Part shown: one piece after another, positions 7,649 through 15,968 of the stretch | Layout of the letters: each line of letters opens with the position of its first letter | Position numbering within the stretch: the stretch's first letter is position 1 | Assembly: GCF_937920395.1 (NCBI RefSeq) | Contig: NZ_CALEVF010000223.1 | Coordinates: forward strand, 1-44,542 | DNA: 44,542 nucleotides | Direction of reading: 5' to 3' | Origin: an uncultured Clostridium sp. | Lineage (GTDB): Bacteria; Bacillota; Clostridia; Clostridiales; Clostridiaceae | Position numbers and translations under genes: made by a program | Notes under the pieces: generated by a model | What the model saw: only the letters and a program-made list of their open reading frames with translations | Told to the model about the DNA's origin: nothing | Database searches by the model: none

Positions 7649-8839
7649 TTAAATAAGATTGTATGATTTTGCTAATTTTTCGAAAGCTGGTAATGAATTT
7701 TCTATTTTCTTATAATCAATACAGTAAGCTAACCTTGCATGTCCAGCGCAACCAAAAGCAGATCCAGCTACTAATATTAAATTAAATTCTTTTGCATCCT
7801 CGCAAAACTTTTTATCATCCTTTATTGGAGTTCTAATAAATAAATAAAATGCTCCTTGTGGTTTTATGCAAATAAATCCTATTTTGGTAAGATAGTTGTA
7901 TAATAAATCTCTATTCTTTTGATATATACTAACATCGACTTCAACATCAAGACAATTTGCAATAACTCTCTGAAAAAGTGATGGTGCATTTATAAATCCT
8001 AGAATTCTATTTGCAACATTAAGAGATATCATTATGTCATCAAAACAATCCATCTTTGTATTTGCAACTACATAGCCTATTCTTTCCCCAGGTAATGATA
8101 ATGATTTACTGTAGGAATATCCAATAAATGAATTTGTATAATATTTTAAAATATATGGAACAACAACGTTATCATAAACTATTTCTCTATAAGGCTCATC
8201 AGATATAAGATATATGCTTGTACCGAGCTCTTCTTGTTTTTGACTCATAAGTTTTGATAAATCTTGTATAACCTTCTGCGAGTAAACAATACCCGTTGGA
8301 TTATTTGGTGAGTTGATAATAATTGCTTTCGTTCTACTATTTATTTTATCTTTTAACCTCTCCATATTAGGTTCAAAAGTATCAATATCTGTAGAAACAA
8401 CAACAAGTTTACCATCAAAATTATTTACATAGCTTCTATACTCACCAAAAAATGGTGCAAAAACAATAACTTCATCTCCTGGATTGAGTAATGTTTTTAG
8501 TAAAATATTTAATCCTCCAGCAGCTCCACAGGTCATAACTATATTATAGTATGAAATATCTATATCATGCTTTTTATTTAAAAATTCAGCTATCTTTTCT
8601 CTAACATCTATATATCCAGAATTGTTCATATATCCATGGACAAGTTTAGGTGCTGTTTCATTTAATATTTTATTAACTTCAATTTTAATATTTTCAGGTG
8701 GGGCAACATTGGGATTACCTAAACTATAGTCAAAAACATTTTCTTCACCATAAATATCAGATAATCTTTTACCTTCCTCAAACATCGCTCTTATTATAGA
8801 ACTGTTAGCAACTAAATCTTTCATTTTATTAGATATCAT
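7649..8839 (-). CDS. Class I/II PLP-dependent aminotransferase (AspB-like)
   Basis: A 396-residue fold-type I aminotransferase, likely acting on aspartate or another amino acid with 2-oxoglutarate. Visible family marks are the substrate/cofactor motif SPNNPTGIVYS, the aspartate that contacts the pyridine nitrogen in LISDEPYRE, and the Schiff-base lysine in YSYSKSLSLPGERIGY. The C-terminal arginine of the carboxylate site lies in ARLAYCIDY. GAGGAG lies shortly before the ATG. It stands between spo0A and the degraded region, apparently as a single gene. The exact amino-acid substrate cannot be read from sequence. Confidence 0.88.
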   Translation of the reverse strand: MISNKMKDLVANSSIIRAMFEEGKRLSDIYGEENVFDYSLGNPNVAPPENIKIEVNKILNETAPKLVHGYMNNSGYIDVREKIAEFLNKKHDIDISYYNIVMTCGAAGGLNILLKTLLNPGDEVIVFAPFFGEYRSYVNNFDGKLVVVSTDIDTFEPNMERLKDKINSRTKAIIINSPNNPTGIVYSQKVIQDLSKLMSQKQEELGTSIYLISDEPYREIVYDNVVVPYILKYYTNSFIGYSYSKSLSLPGERIGYVVANTKMDCFDDIMISLNVANRILGFINAPSLFQRVIANCLDVEVDVSIYQKNRDLLYNYLTKIGFICIKPQGAFYLFIRTPIKDDKKFCEDAKEFNLILVAGSAFGCAGHARLAYCIDYKKIENSLPAFEKLAKSYNLI

Positions 8840-8980
8840 TTTAGGTCTCCTCTTATTATAAAATATATTAATAACCCCATAGAATCTATATCATGTTAGC
8901 TTTTTTTATGTACTCTTTATAAGACTAACTTGAATAGTTTGAATTATTAGTTTATATTATAACATAGATGTTAATTATAC

Positions 8981-9109
8981 TTATATCTTTTTATATAATT
9001 CTTCTACATATGGCTTTCTTTCTTTTATTAAAGATAATAACAATGGATAATTAAATTGTCCACTGCCAATTAAGACTTGTTTTACTTTTCCACAAGCAAA
9101 CACAAATTC
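8981..9109 (-). pseudogene. C-terminal remnant of a sugar-phosphate isomerase/epimerase
   Basis: Forty-two codons open from after an in-frame TGA to a TAA read GKVKQVLIGSGQFNYPLLLS and then LIKERKPYVEELYKKI. This resembles the last beta-alpha unit of xylose-isomerase-like TIM-barrel sugar-phosphate isomerases/epimerases (GK-x-K-x2-IGxGxFNY...KPYI). There is no start or ribosome-binding site and the rest of the barrel is gone. It is the first of several fragments in the 8.9-9.9 kb debris region. Family call is from motif memory. Confidence 0.5.
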
Positions 9110-9153
9110 TCATAACATAATCCACTCCCTAAATATATTTTATTATCTATATC

Positions 9154-9312
9154 CTAATAATTAAAAAGTTTTACAAAAGATGTTTTATCATACTTATCAT
9201 GATCAATTAACATAATAACCTTGCATGCCCTTGATATCATAATTCTTTTGATTTCTGCCTCTTCTTCATTTGCATCTAATATTCCCTTTTGAATATCCAT
9301 TCCTTTGCAGCT
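9154..9312 (-). pseudogene. C-terminal remnant of a DeoR-family regulator
   Basis: The frame reads GMDIQKGILDANEEEAEIKR, then MISRACKVIMLIDHDKYDKT and SFVKLFNY before a stop. This matches the effector-domain pattern of DeoR repressors (GID...G...N..EAEIKR.MI...KVILLADSSKFGKTSF). An in-frame TAG bounds it upstream and the final IDxIITD segment is lost. The N-terminal helix-turn-helix is absent. It was probably the regulator of a sugar-phosphate pathway whose other genes are now fragments or gone. Confidence 0.7.
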
Positions 9313-9481
9313 CTAATATAACCACCATAATATTTAAAGCTTCTTGTGGTTGAGCTTTTACTCCAGATACAAAGTGGGCCTCTTGTAATGCAACTCCCAC
9401 TAAGAAAATAGCAAGTGGTCTTTCCCATGTAAATAGGTAGACAAGAATTAAAATAATAACAAATATTACAGTAAACATCAT
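9266..9481 (-). other. Unexplained open frame in the debris region (71 codons)
   Basis: The frame starts with a hydrophobic segment (TVIFVIILILVYLF) and ends in another reading frame of the DeoR remnant, which it overlaps at 9266-9312. I see no ribosome-binding site and no family. The upstream two thirds may be a piece of another lost gene. It is unlikely to be a functional protein. Confidence 0.2.
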
Positions 9482-9519
9482 TGCCGCATATAAAAATGAG
9501 TTAGGTGATTCTTTTCCTA

Positions 9520-9904
9520 ATGAATTTATTCTTCTATCACGATTGGAGTTTTAATGAGAACAGTAACTTTGGTGAAGTTTTTTGGTGCAGAGGTAATTCA
9601 TGGTTTGCCTTTGGAATTTTAGACTATATCGAAGCATTTGATGGAAAAATTAATTCTGGAATTAAGAAGTATTTACTTGATACTTTTAAAGCTCAAGTAA
9701 ACACTTTAGTTAAATATCAAGCGAAGTCTGGTTTATGGCATACAGTTATAGACGATGTTACTAGCTATGAGGAAGTTTCTGGTTCTGCAGCTATAAGTTA
9801 CAGGAATACTCACTGGAATACGCCTTGGGATACTTGATGACTCATTTAAGCCCTATGCTGAGAAAACAATAATGGCTCTTCTGGAAGCACTTAACCATCT
9901 ATAA
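9520..9904 (+). pseudogene. Truncated, frameshifted GH105-type unsaturated glucuronyl/rhamnogalacturonyl hydrolase
   Basis: GH105 enzymes remove the unsaturated uronic acid from pectin-lyase products such as unsaturated rhamnogalacturonan disaccharide. The frame shows the family's C-terminal blocks in order: VFWCRGNSWFAFGILDYIEA, then YQAKSGLWHTVIDDVTSYEE and SGSAAISY. After the Tyr codon at 9799, one extra A (9802) shifts the frame. From 9803 the sequence resumes as GILTGIRLGILDDSFKPYAE and on to a TAA at 9902-9904. The N-terminal two thirds are missing and there is no ribosome-binding site. It is convergent to the rhamnose cluster, which is the logical downstream pathway. Confidence 0.75.
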
Positions 9905-9940
9905 ATTTAGATAATAAACTAGCTTTTATTCAAAATAAAA

Positions 9941-9978
9941 TAAGAATGAGTCAGGATATACAGTCTGACTCATTCTTA
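9941..9978. terminator. Terminator of the rhamnose cluster
   Basis: A 14-bp perfect stem (TAAGAATGAGTCAG, 9941-9954, with 9965-9978) around a 10-base loop, 24 bases after the rhaA stop. Confidence 0.9.
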
Positions 9979-10002
9979 CTTTGTTCTAAATAATTAAAAA
10001 TT

Positions 10003-11259
10003 TTATTTTCTTTTACTTAATTCAGTCTTTTCATATTCCTTTACATCATCAAGCCATTTTTCAGCTACTGGAACATTATTCTTTTCACAATAATAATTCC
10101 AGATATCGCCCATTGGATAAGTTTTAAACTCTTCCATTAAAGCCAATCTTTCTGTAAAGTTTCCCTGGTCTTGCAAATCTTTTAATTTTTCATTAGGTGT
10201 TAGCATTGCACTTAGTAATGCCTTTATCATATTTCTTGATCCTATTGTCCATGCTGCTATTCTATTTATACTAGCATCAAAGAAATCGAGTCCAATAATT
10301 ACTCTACCTAATGCATCATTTCTTACAATTTCCTTAGAAAGTTCTTTGATTTCATCATCAAAAAGTATTACGTGATCTGAATCCCATCTTACTGGTCTAC
10401 TCACATGAAGCGCAACTTTATCATTAAATAAAAGCATTGCAGATAATTTATCTGAAACAACCTCTGTTGGATGATAATGTCCTGTATCCATTAATGACAT
10501 TATGTTGTTTTTAGCTGCATAACTTATATAAAATTCACTTGATCCTACAGTATAAGCTTCTGCTCCTAGGCCAAATACCTTTGATTCAACACAATCAAGA
10601 TTATACTTTTTATCTATCTTTTGGGTAAATATTTCATCTAAAGAATCTTTAAGTCTTTTTCTAGGTCCCATTCTATCACTTGGAATATCTTTGTATCCAT
10701 CTGGAATCCAAATATTAGTTAAGCAAGTTTGTCCAAGCTCCTTGCCAAAGTATTCTCCTATTAATCTCGACGCCTTGCAATGTCTTATCCAGAAGTCTCT
10801 TATTTCCTTGTTAGGACTAGATAGAGTTAACCCATCTGCAGCTTTTGGATGTGAAAATATTGTTGGATTAAAATCAAGCCCTAAACCATTTTTCTTTGCC
10901 CAATCTACCCATTTTTTAAAATGTTCTGGTTTTATTTCATCTCTTTCAACTACTTCTCCATCAGTCTCAGCATATATAGCATGTAAATTAACCTTATGTT
11001 TTCCTGGAATTAAACTTAGCGCTTTATCTAAATCTTTTCTTAATTCTTCCCCATTTCTAGCCTTTCCTGGATAATTACCAGTTGCAGCTATACCACCTGA
11101 TAATGCATTCTGAGTTTTTTCAAAACCAGTTACATCATCTCCTTGCCAGCAATGAATTGATATTTTCACCTTATTAAGCTCTTCTAGAATTTTATCTACA
11201 TCAAGTCCCCATTTTTCATATTCCTTCTTAGACATCTCATATTTTTCTTTAATGTTCAT
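10003..11259 (-). CDS. rhaA: L-rhamnose isomerase
   Basis: RhaA converts L-rhamnose to L-rhamnulose in the cytoplasm, the first committed step of this pathway. All metal ligands known from E. coli RhaA can be placed: Glu234, Asp258, His285 and Asp325 for the structural site, and His261, Asp293 and Asp295 for the catalytic site (motifs [31 protein letters not shown]). The length (418) is normal. GGGAGG lies just before the ATG. It follows rhaB by 44 bases and is last in its unit, directly before a strong terminator. Confidence is high. Confidence 0.97.
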   Translation of the reverse strand: MNIKEKYEMSKKEYEKWGLDVDKILEELNKVKISIHCWQGDDVTGFEKTQNALSGGIAATGNYPGKARNGEELRKDLDKALSLIPGKHKVNLHAIYAETDGEVVERDEIKPEHFKKWVDWAKKNGLGLDFNPTIFSHPKAADGLTLSSPNKEIRDFWIRHCKASRLIGEYFGKELGQTCLTNIWIPDGYKDIPSDRMGPRKRLKDSLDEIFTQKIDKKYNLDCVESKVFGLGAEAYTVGSSEFYISYAAKNNIMSLMDTGHYHPTEVVSDKLSAMLLFNDKVALHVSRPVRWDSDHVILFDDEIKELSKEIVRNDALGRVIIGLDFFDASINRIAAWTIGSRNMIKALLSAMLTPNEKLKDLQDQGNFTERLALMEEFKTYPMGDIWNYYCEKNNVPVAEKWLDDVKEYEKTELSKRK

Positions 11260-11303
11260 TTATATTTGCCTCCCTTATAATTTATATACTCAATTATCTA
11301 TAT

Positions 11304-12713
11304 TTAAACGTCATCTGGTTTAAATGTAACAATATGAAAAGATTCTTTAATAGCTGCTCTTGCTTGTCCTAAATCTTTAAAAATGTCATAACTTAAGAGT
11401 TGAGCTACAATATTTCCTATCGCAGTTGCTTCAACTGGTCCAGCTAATACTTCTTTTCCAGTAACTTTTGCAACTAACTCATTTAAAAAATTATTTTGGC
11501 ATCCTCCGCCAAAAATATTTATTCTCTTGAATTTTTTTTCAAATATTTCTTCAATATTTGCTACAGCATTCTTATAACAATGAGCTAAACTATTATATAC
11601 ACACATTGCTATCTCGCCAACATCGCACGGAACCTTTTGATCCGTCTCATAGCAATAATCTTTTATTTCCTTTATCATGTTTTCAGGTTTTAAGAACCTA
11701 TCATCATTAACATCTACTATAGATGCAAAATCTGCTTTTGCTCTTGCCAAATCTACGAGCTCCGCAAAAGAATATTTATTCTCAAGATTTCTTGAAACCT
11801 CTTGGATTACCCAAAGTCCCATAATATTTTTAAGGAATCTAAATCTATAATCTATACCACCTTCGTTTGTAAAATTGTATTCCATAGTTTGTGGTACACA
11901 TAATGGGAATCTATTTTCAAGACCAATTAACGACCATGTACCTGAACTTAAATATAAACTATCACTATCATTACATACTGATGATATAAACGCTGAACCA
12001 GTATCATGAGTTGCAGGAAGTACAACTTCCATATCAAATCCAAATTCTTTGACTAATTCTTTTTTTAACCCACCAAGTTTAGTCTTAGGTAATTTTATCT
12101 CTTGAAATATGTCCTTCTTAATCCCTAGATCATCTAAAATTTTTGGATCCCATGTCCTATCAAAAGAATTAACTAATTGAGTTGTTGTTGCATTAGTATA
12201 CTCATTAACTTTTTTTCCAGTAAGCAGAAAATTAAGATAGTCAGGAATCATTAAAAAAGTTTTTGCTTTTTCTAAAATTTCAGGTTTGTTTTTCTTTATG
12301 GAAAGTAGTTGATATATACTATTAAATCTTTGGAATTGAATGCCTGTATATAAATACATCATATCTTTAGGTATAATCTTAAACACTTCTTCCATCATAC
12401 CTTCAGTTCTATCATCTCTATAAGATACCGCATTACCTAATATTTCATCATTTTTATCTAGCAACACAAAATCTACAGCCCAAGTATCTATTCCAACACT
12501 CTTTGGAATTTTCCCAAGTTCAACACATTTTTTAATTCCTATTTTTATGTTCTCAAATAACTTATCAATATCCCAACAATATTCATCTGCGACCTTGCTA
12601 ATTCCATTTTCAAATCTATAAATCTCTTCTAATTTTAATTTTCCATTTTGAGTTGAGCCTAATATATGCCTTCCACTTGAAGCTCCAATATCAATGGCTA
12701 GATAGTATTCCAT
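11304..12713 (-). CDS. rhaB: Rhamnulokinase
   Basis: RhaB phosphorylates L-rhamnulose to L-rhamnulose 1-phosphate with ATP. It belongs to the FGGY sugar kinase family. The N-terminal phosphate-binding loop AIDIGASSGRHI is characteristic of rhamnulokinase, the catalytic base is Asp237 in PATHDTGSAF, and the second nucleotide-binding block appears as INIFGGGCQNNFLNELVA. At 469 residues it is slightly shorter than the 489-residue E. coli enzyme. The ribosome-binding site is GGAGG, 6 bases from the ATG. The 138-base gap to the upstream araC gene contains repeated motifs shared with the araC upstream region, so rhaBA probably has its own regulated promoter. Confidence 0.96.
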   Translation of the reverse strand: MEYYLAIDIGASSGRHILGSTQNGKLKLEEIYRFENGISKVADEYCWDIDKLFENIKIGIKKCVELGKIPKSVGIDTWAVDFVLLDKNDEILGNAVSYRDDRTEGMMEEVFKIIPKDMMYLYTGIQFQRFNSIYQLLSIKKNKPEILEKAKTFLMIPDYLNFLLTGKKVNEYTNATTTQLVNSFDRTWDPKILDDLGIKKDIFQEIKLPKTKLGGLKKELVKEFGFDMEVVLPATHDTGSAFISSVCNDSDSLYLSSGTWSLIGLENRFPLCVPQTMEYNFTNEGGIDYRFRFLKNIMGLWVIQEVSRNLENKYSFAELVDLARAKADFASIVDVNDDRFLKPENMIKEIKDYCYETDQKVPCDVGEIAMCVYNSLAHCYKNAVANIEEIFEKKFKRINIFGGGCQNNFLNELVAKVTGKEVLAGPVEATAIGNIVAQLLSYDIFKDLGQARAAIKESFHIVTFKPDDV

Positions 12714-12731
12714 AACTTACCTCCAATCTTT

Positions 12732-12745
12732 TGCAAACGTCTACT
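12732..12745. promoter_or_regulatory. Weak cre-like site before rhaB
   Basis: TGCAAACGTCTACT resembles the CcpA site consensus TGWAANCGNTNWCA, with three differences. It lies just upstream of the rhaB ribosome-binding site, where bound CcpA could block transcription. The match is too weak to rely on. Confidence 0.25.
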
Positions 12746-12786
12746 TCTCGTATAACTTTGCCTATAGCTAATATTTTAGTTTAATA

Positions 12787-12834
12787 GTCTTATAAATCCT
12801 ATGTCCTATAAAGAGAATCTTACTGTCCTAATAA
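12787..12834. promoter_or_regulatory. Three GTCYTATAA-like motifs upstream of rhaB
   Basis: On the plus strand GTCTTATAAA (12787), GTCCTATAAA (12803) and GTCCTAATAA (12825) recur at 16- and 22-base steps. Near-identical motifs stand before the araC gene. AraC-family activators bind direct repeats upstream of the -35 region of target promoters, so these are candidate operators for rhaBA. No matching promoter was fixed. Confidence 0.5.
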
Positions 12835-12851
12835 GCAATCAAACAATAATA

Positions 12852-13850
12852 TTATTTTCTTCGATATTCATCAGGAGTAACTCCTACTTGCTCTTTAAAT
12901 TGTCTATAAAAGTAACTCACATTTGAATAACCAACTTCAGTAATAACATCGATTACTGACATTTTTGTACTATGTAATAAATATTCTGCTTGTTTAATTT
13001 TTTTTTCTTTTACAAGTTCAGTTAAATTTTTACCTATAATCTTCTTAACTAATTTACCTATATAATCAGGATTATAACCAAAATAATCTGCCATACCTTT
13101 TAATGTGATAACCTTAAAATGTTTGTTAATATAATTTAGAATTTCAGTAGATATTGTAGAATCAATTTTAGAAACGATTTCACTAGATAGATACTTTTTA
13201 TAATCCCTTAATAGTTCATTAAATAAAAGCATAATATATGCACGAATTGCTGTTTCCATTCCATTTTTTTTATCATAATATTCCATAAGTATTTGTATCA
13301 TAAAATTACAAACCTTATCGTTCTCTGCTGTCTTAAAATGAATATATTGCTTAAACTCACTTTTCCCATATATTGCTTCAACGATAAAATTAGATATTAA
13401 ATCATTATCAGCAATTTGACTCATAAAAATCCAATCAAAAAATTCTTTTTTTATTAATACATTAATGGCAATATCATCTTCACCTGCAGCCTCAATGCTA
13501 TGTTCAACATTCATGTCTAGCAATAAAATTTCTCCCTTTTCTATTACTAATTTCTCACCTTCAATAACCTGATTTATTTTTCCTGAATATACAAACATCA
13601 TTTCTAAATAATCATGTTTGTGTTTCTCAAACTTTACAAACCTATCATGCTTATGGATAGCTATAACTTCTGATTCATTCATAAGTTTTTCATTGTTTAT
13701 TATCCACAAATTATTTTTAATTTTATTTGAGAAGTGTTCCTTAAGTTTAACGTCAAAATTTGTACTTATTTTAGTATTATACAAATTGTAAGTTTCTTTT
13801 TCTATGTCATTTAATTGTTTTAATTTTTTATCAAGATCTTTAATATTCAT
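12852..13850 (-). CDS. AraC-family transcriptional regulator, probable rhamnose regulator
   Basis: The N-terminal half (about 40-150) is a cupin-like sensing domain with HKHDRFVKFEKHKHDYLEMM and a following GEILLLDMNVEHSIEA stretch, as in RhaS/RhaR-type regulators. The C-terminal 100 residues form two helix-turn-helices (LKGMADYFGYNPDYIGKLVK and VIDVITEVGYSNVSYFYRQF) ending with GVTPDEYRRK. The gene lies between the MFS transporter and rhaBA on the same strand, which makes L-rhamnose its likely inducer. Repeated motifs before it suggest autoregulation. The assignment to rhamnose rests on context; no RhaR or RhaS orthology is claimed. Confidence 0.88.
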   Translation of the reverse strand: MNIKDLDKKLKQLNDIEKETYNLYNTKISTNFDVKLKEHFSNKIKNNLWIINNEKLMNESEVIAIHKHDRFVKFEKHKHDYLEMMFVYSGKINQVIEGEKLVIEKGEILLLDMNVEHSIEAAGEDDIAINVLIKKEFFDWIFMSQIADNDLISNFIVEAIYGKSEFKQYIHFKTAENDKVCNFMIQILMEYYDKKNGMETAIRAYIMLLFNELLRDYKKYLSSEIVSKIDSTISTEILNYINKHFKVITLKGMADYFGYNPDYIGKLVKKIIGKNLTELVKEKKIKQAEYLLHSTKMSVIDVITEVGYSNVSYFYRQFKEQVGVTPDEYRRK

Positions 13851-13885
13851 ATTATCACCATCACTTTTTATTTTATAATCATTTA

Positions 13886-13933
13886 TTATGGCCTTATGAA
13901 TTTATTATAGCCTTATAAATTTAGTCTTACAAT
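13886..13933. promoter_or_regulatory. Direct repeats upstream of the araC-type gene
   Basis: TTATGGCCTTATGAATTTA (13886-13904) is followed at once by TTATAGCCTTATAAATTTA (13905-13923), two mismatches apart, then by a third partial copy GTCTTACAATTT (13924-13935). The core GYCTTATRAA is the same motif found in front of rhaB. Tandem direct repeats of this size are the usual target layout of AraC-family proteins. Confidence 0.6.
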
Positions 13934-13998
13934 TTAAAGTTGATGGTGATCATATTTTTATAAAAACAATTCTATTATAAAAGTTATTTTATTATTAA

Positions 13999-15312
13999 TT
14001 ACATATTCAATTCACCATAACGTTCTTTTTCAATTGCTTCAAGTGTCCTACCTGAAGTTTTGGGAGCAAATACAACACCTATTATTCCACTGATTATAAG
14101 GAATCCTACCATGAATGCTGCTGCCAATTGAAAACCAAACTTGCTCATTATAGTTGGGATAACAAAACTCCATATACCAAGCGCGATACGAACAGCAAAG
14201 AACATTACGCCTTGAGCCGTAGCTCTATATTTTGTTGGAAAAAGTTCACTAGCCCATAACTGATAGAATGGTTGTGCACCAAATCCAAAAGAAAGTCCAT
14301 TTACAACAACAAATATTACAAGCATGCTAGCATTCATACTTGATGCTGGCAATAAGAATATTGACCATGCACCAATTGCCATTATAGCCGCTGCTGCATA
14401 TAATACCTTTCGACTAATTTTATCTCCAAGTTTCATGAAAATGAAATAAGTGCCGATAGCTGTAAATCCAAATAATACTGCTTGAAGTAGATTAGCCTGT
14501 TGGGCTGAAACCTTGCCAACTGTTTGATAAATTAATGGCATAAAGAATCCCATTGTACCTGCTGCCAGGTTCCAAAACAAATATACACCAAGCAAAAACA
14601 ATATTGATTTGAAATTCACTGGTTTTAATATATCTTTTACAGTGACCTTTTGGAATTTCCCTTTTGCTATAAGTTGTTTTTCTTTTTCCTTTTGTACAAG
14701 CCAAGATTCTGATTCTGGCAATGTTCTTCTTATTAACCAAGTGATAAGAGCCACTACAAATAAATGTGCAAAAACTATACGACTACCAAGTAATCCAAGA
14801 TTTCCAAGGGCTACTGATAAAATCAGAACAATAATTGGACCAGCTGACCATGCAAGTTGCGCTGTACCACAATGTTTCGCTCTTTCCTTAGCCGGAGCCC
14901 CTTCTGCGATAGTAGTCCAAGAAGCTGGGATGTCAGCACCCACTGATAATCCAACGATTATATAACCTGTTAACATCATTGCGAAATTCTGTGAAAATAT
15001 AATAAATAACATACCAAACATATAAAATAACATTGAAAAATTATAAACCAATTTACGACCATATTTATCACATATATAACCACCAATTAATGCACCAAGA
15101 GCTGCTGAAACAGCATTTGAACTTAAAGCACTAAGTAACCCAAGTTTCATATCAGTCATATGAAGATATTTCGTCCAAAGTGATAAACCAGCAGCTCCAG
15201 CAACTATAGAGCCCGCATCAATGTAATTTGCCATAGACGCTGAAATAGTTGTTTTCCAGGTTAATTTATTCTTTTCTTTACTTGTCATTTGTTTTTCTTC
15301 TTTACTACTCAT
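13999..15312 (-). CDS. MFS sugar transporter, probable L-rhamnose importer
   Basis: A 437-residue, 12-helix major facilitator with the sugar-porter signature between helices 2 and 3 (GGYICDKYGRKLVYN) and the RTLPESESW block after helix 6. A loop of about 35 residues separates the two six-helix halves. It is the second gene after rhaM, 14 bases apart, so both form one transcript. Import of L-rhamnose by proton symport is the natural reading of this context; the family alone does not fix the sugar. The ATG preceded by AAGGGGGGAAAG was chosen. Confidence 0.85.
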   Translation of the reverse strand: MSSKEEKQMTSKEKNKLTWKTTISASMANYIDAGSIVAGAAGLSLWTKYLHMTDMKLGLLSALSSNAVSAALGALIGGYICDKYGRKLVYNFSMLFYMFGMLFIIFSQNFAMMLTGYIIVGLSVGADIPASWTTIAEGAPAKERAKHCGTAQLAWSAGPIIVLILSVALGNLGLLGSRIVFAHLFVVALITWLIRRTLPESESWLVQKEKEKQLIAKGKFQKVTVKDILKPVNFKSILFLLGVYLFWNLAAGTMGFFMPLIYQTVGKVSAQQANLLQAVLFGFTAIGTYFIFMKLGDKISRKVLYAAAAIMAIGAWSIFLLPASSMNASMLVIFVVVNGLSFGFGAQPFYQLWASELFPTKYRATAQGVMFFAVRIALGIWSFVIPTIMSKFGFQLAAAFMVGFLIISGIIGVVFAPKTSGRTLEAIEKERYGELNM

Positions 15313-15326
15313 TTCTTTCCCCCCTT

Positions 15327-15641
15327 TTAATTTAAATGGAATAATTCTTTTAACTCAAATGAAACTGGGCTATTATCTTCATTTGTTTCCATAACATCTT
15401 TCATATAAGCCCACCATTTTTGGCATATGTCCGTTGCATCACTTTTACTCCATAAAGCTTCATCTTCAATTTCTAAATAAGCAATTAAACTATTTGTCTG
15501 TCCATCCAAGAAAATAGAATAGCTTTTTGCACCATATTGATGTAACATTTCCACCATCTCAGGCCAAATTTCATCATGACGCCTTTTATACTCCTCGTGA
15601 AACCCACTAAATACTTTCATTACAATACATTTACGTACCAT
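15327..15641 (-). CDS. rhaM: L-rhamnose mutarotase
   Basis: RhaM interconverts the alpha and beta anomers of L-rhamnose so that the isomerase gets its preferred form. The 104-residue protein matches the family along its full length: catalytic His22 in YKRRHDEIWPEM, the GAKSYSIFLD strand, and the C-terminal WWAYMKDVMETN helix. It is first in the minus-strand rha cluster, with GGGGAGG before the ATG and a plausible promoter about 55 bases upstream. Confidence 0.96.
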   Translation of the reverse strand: MVRKCIVMKVFSGFHEEYKRRHDEIWPEMVEMLHQYGAKSYSIFLDGQTNSLIAYLEIEDEALWSKSDATDICQKWWAYMKDVMETNEDNSPVSFELKELFHLN

Positions 15642-15694
15642 TTAAATTCCTCCCCTATGTATAATTAAATTTGCTTAATTTGATTTATTATTTT

Positions 15695-15722
15695 ATTATA
15701 CGTTTACATAAATAACATACAA
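15695..15722 (-). promoter_or_regulatory. Predicted promoter of rhaM, with a cre-like half-site
   Basis: On the minus strand TTGTAT (15722-15717), 16 bases, then a perfect TATAAT (15700-15695). The spacer end and -10 box also read TGTAAACGTATAAT, whose left half matches the CcpA site, so catabolite repression at this promoter is possible. Confidence 0.45.
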
Positions 15723-15795
15723 AAATTCTTTTTCATTTGATTTTTTACAAATAAGTTTGAAAATCAACTATAATCAAACTGTAAAATTTTAAATT

Positions 15796-15821
15796 TGTAT
15801 ACGCTTTCTGTATACGCTTTC
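15796..15821. repeat. Perfect tandem repeat TGTATACGCTTTC x 2
   Basis: Two identical 13-bp units lie head to tail about 155-180 bases before rhaM. The central CG with TGTATA/TTTC flanks resembles sites of LacI/CcpA-type proteins. Each unit could be an operator half or a full weak site; the partner is unknown. The rest of the 327-base gap 15642-15968 holds the rhaM promoter and the GH31 terminator. Confidence 0.75.
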
Positions 15822-15916
15822 TTGACTTAGTTATAGTATACTCAATTGCCTAGAAACATTCATTAACCTTAAAAGTGTTATTGACTATCAAATTCAGTTT
15901 TTTATACGATTAAATA

Positions 15917-15963
15917 AAATGACCTATATCATTAAATCCAAAGAATTATGATATAGGTCATTT
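15917..15963 (-). terminator. Terminator of the ABC-GH31 operon
   Basis: A perfect 16-bp stem (AAATGACCTATATCAT, 15917-15932, with 15948-15963), loop of 15 bases, 5 bases after the GH31 stop, with a T-rich tail on the minus strand. Confidence 0.9.
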
Positions 15964-15968
15964 GTTTT

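Noticed and set aside
9505..9837. 110-codon frame read as an intact small gene
   Set aside because: It starts at a GTG without ribosome-binding site, and homology to GH105 begins inside and continues past its stop in another frame, so it is a pseudogene piece.
10691..11074. Plus-strand frame of 127 codons within rhaA
   Set aside because: Antisense shadow of a clearly recognised enzyme.
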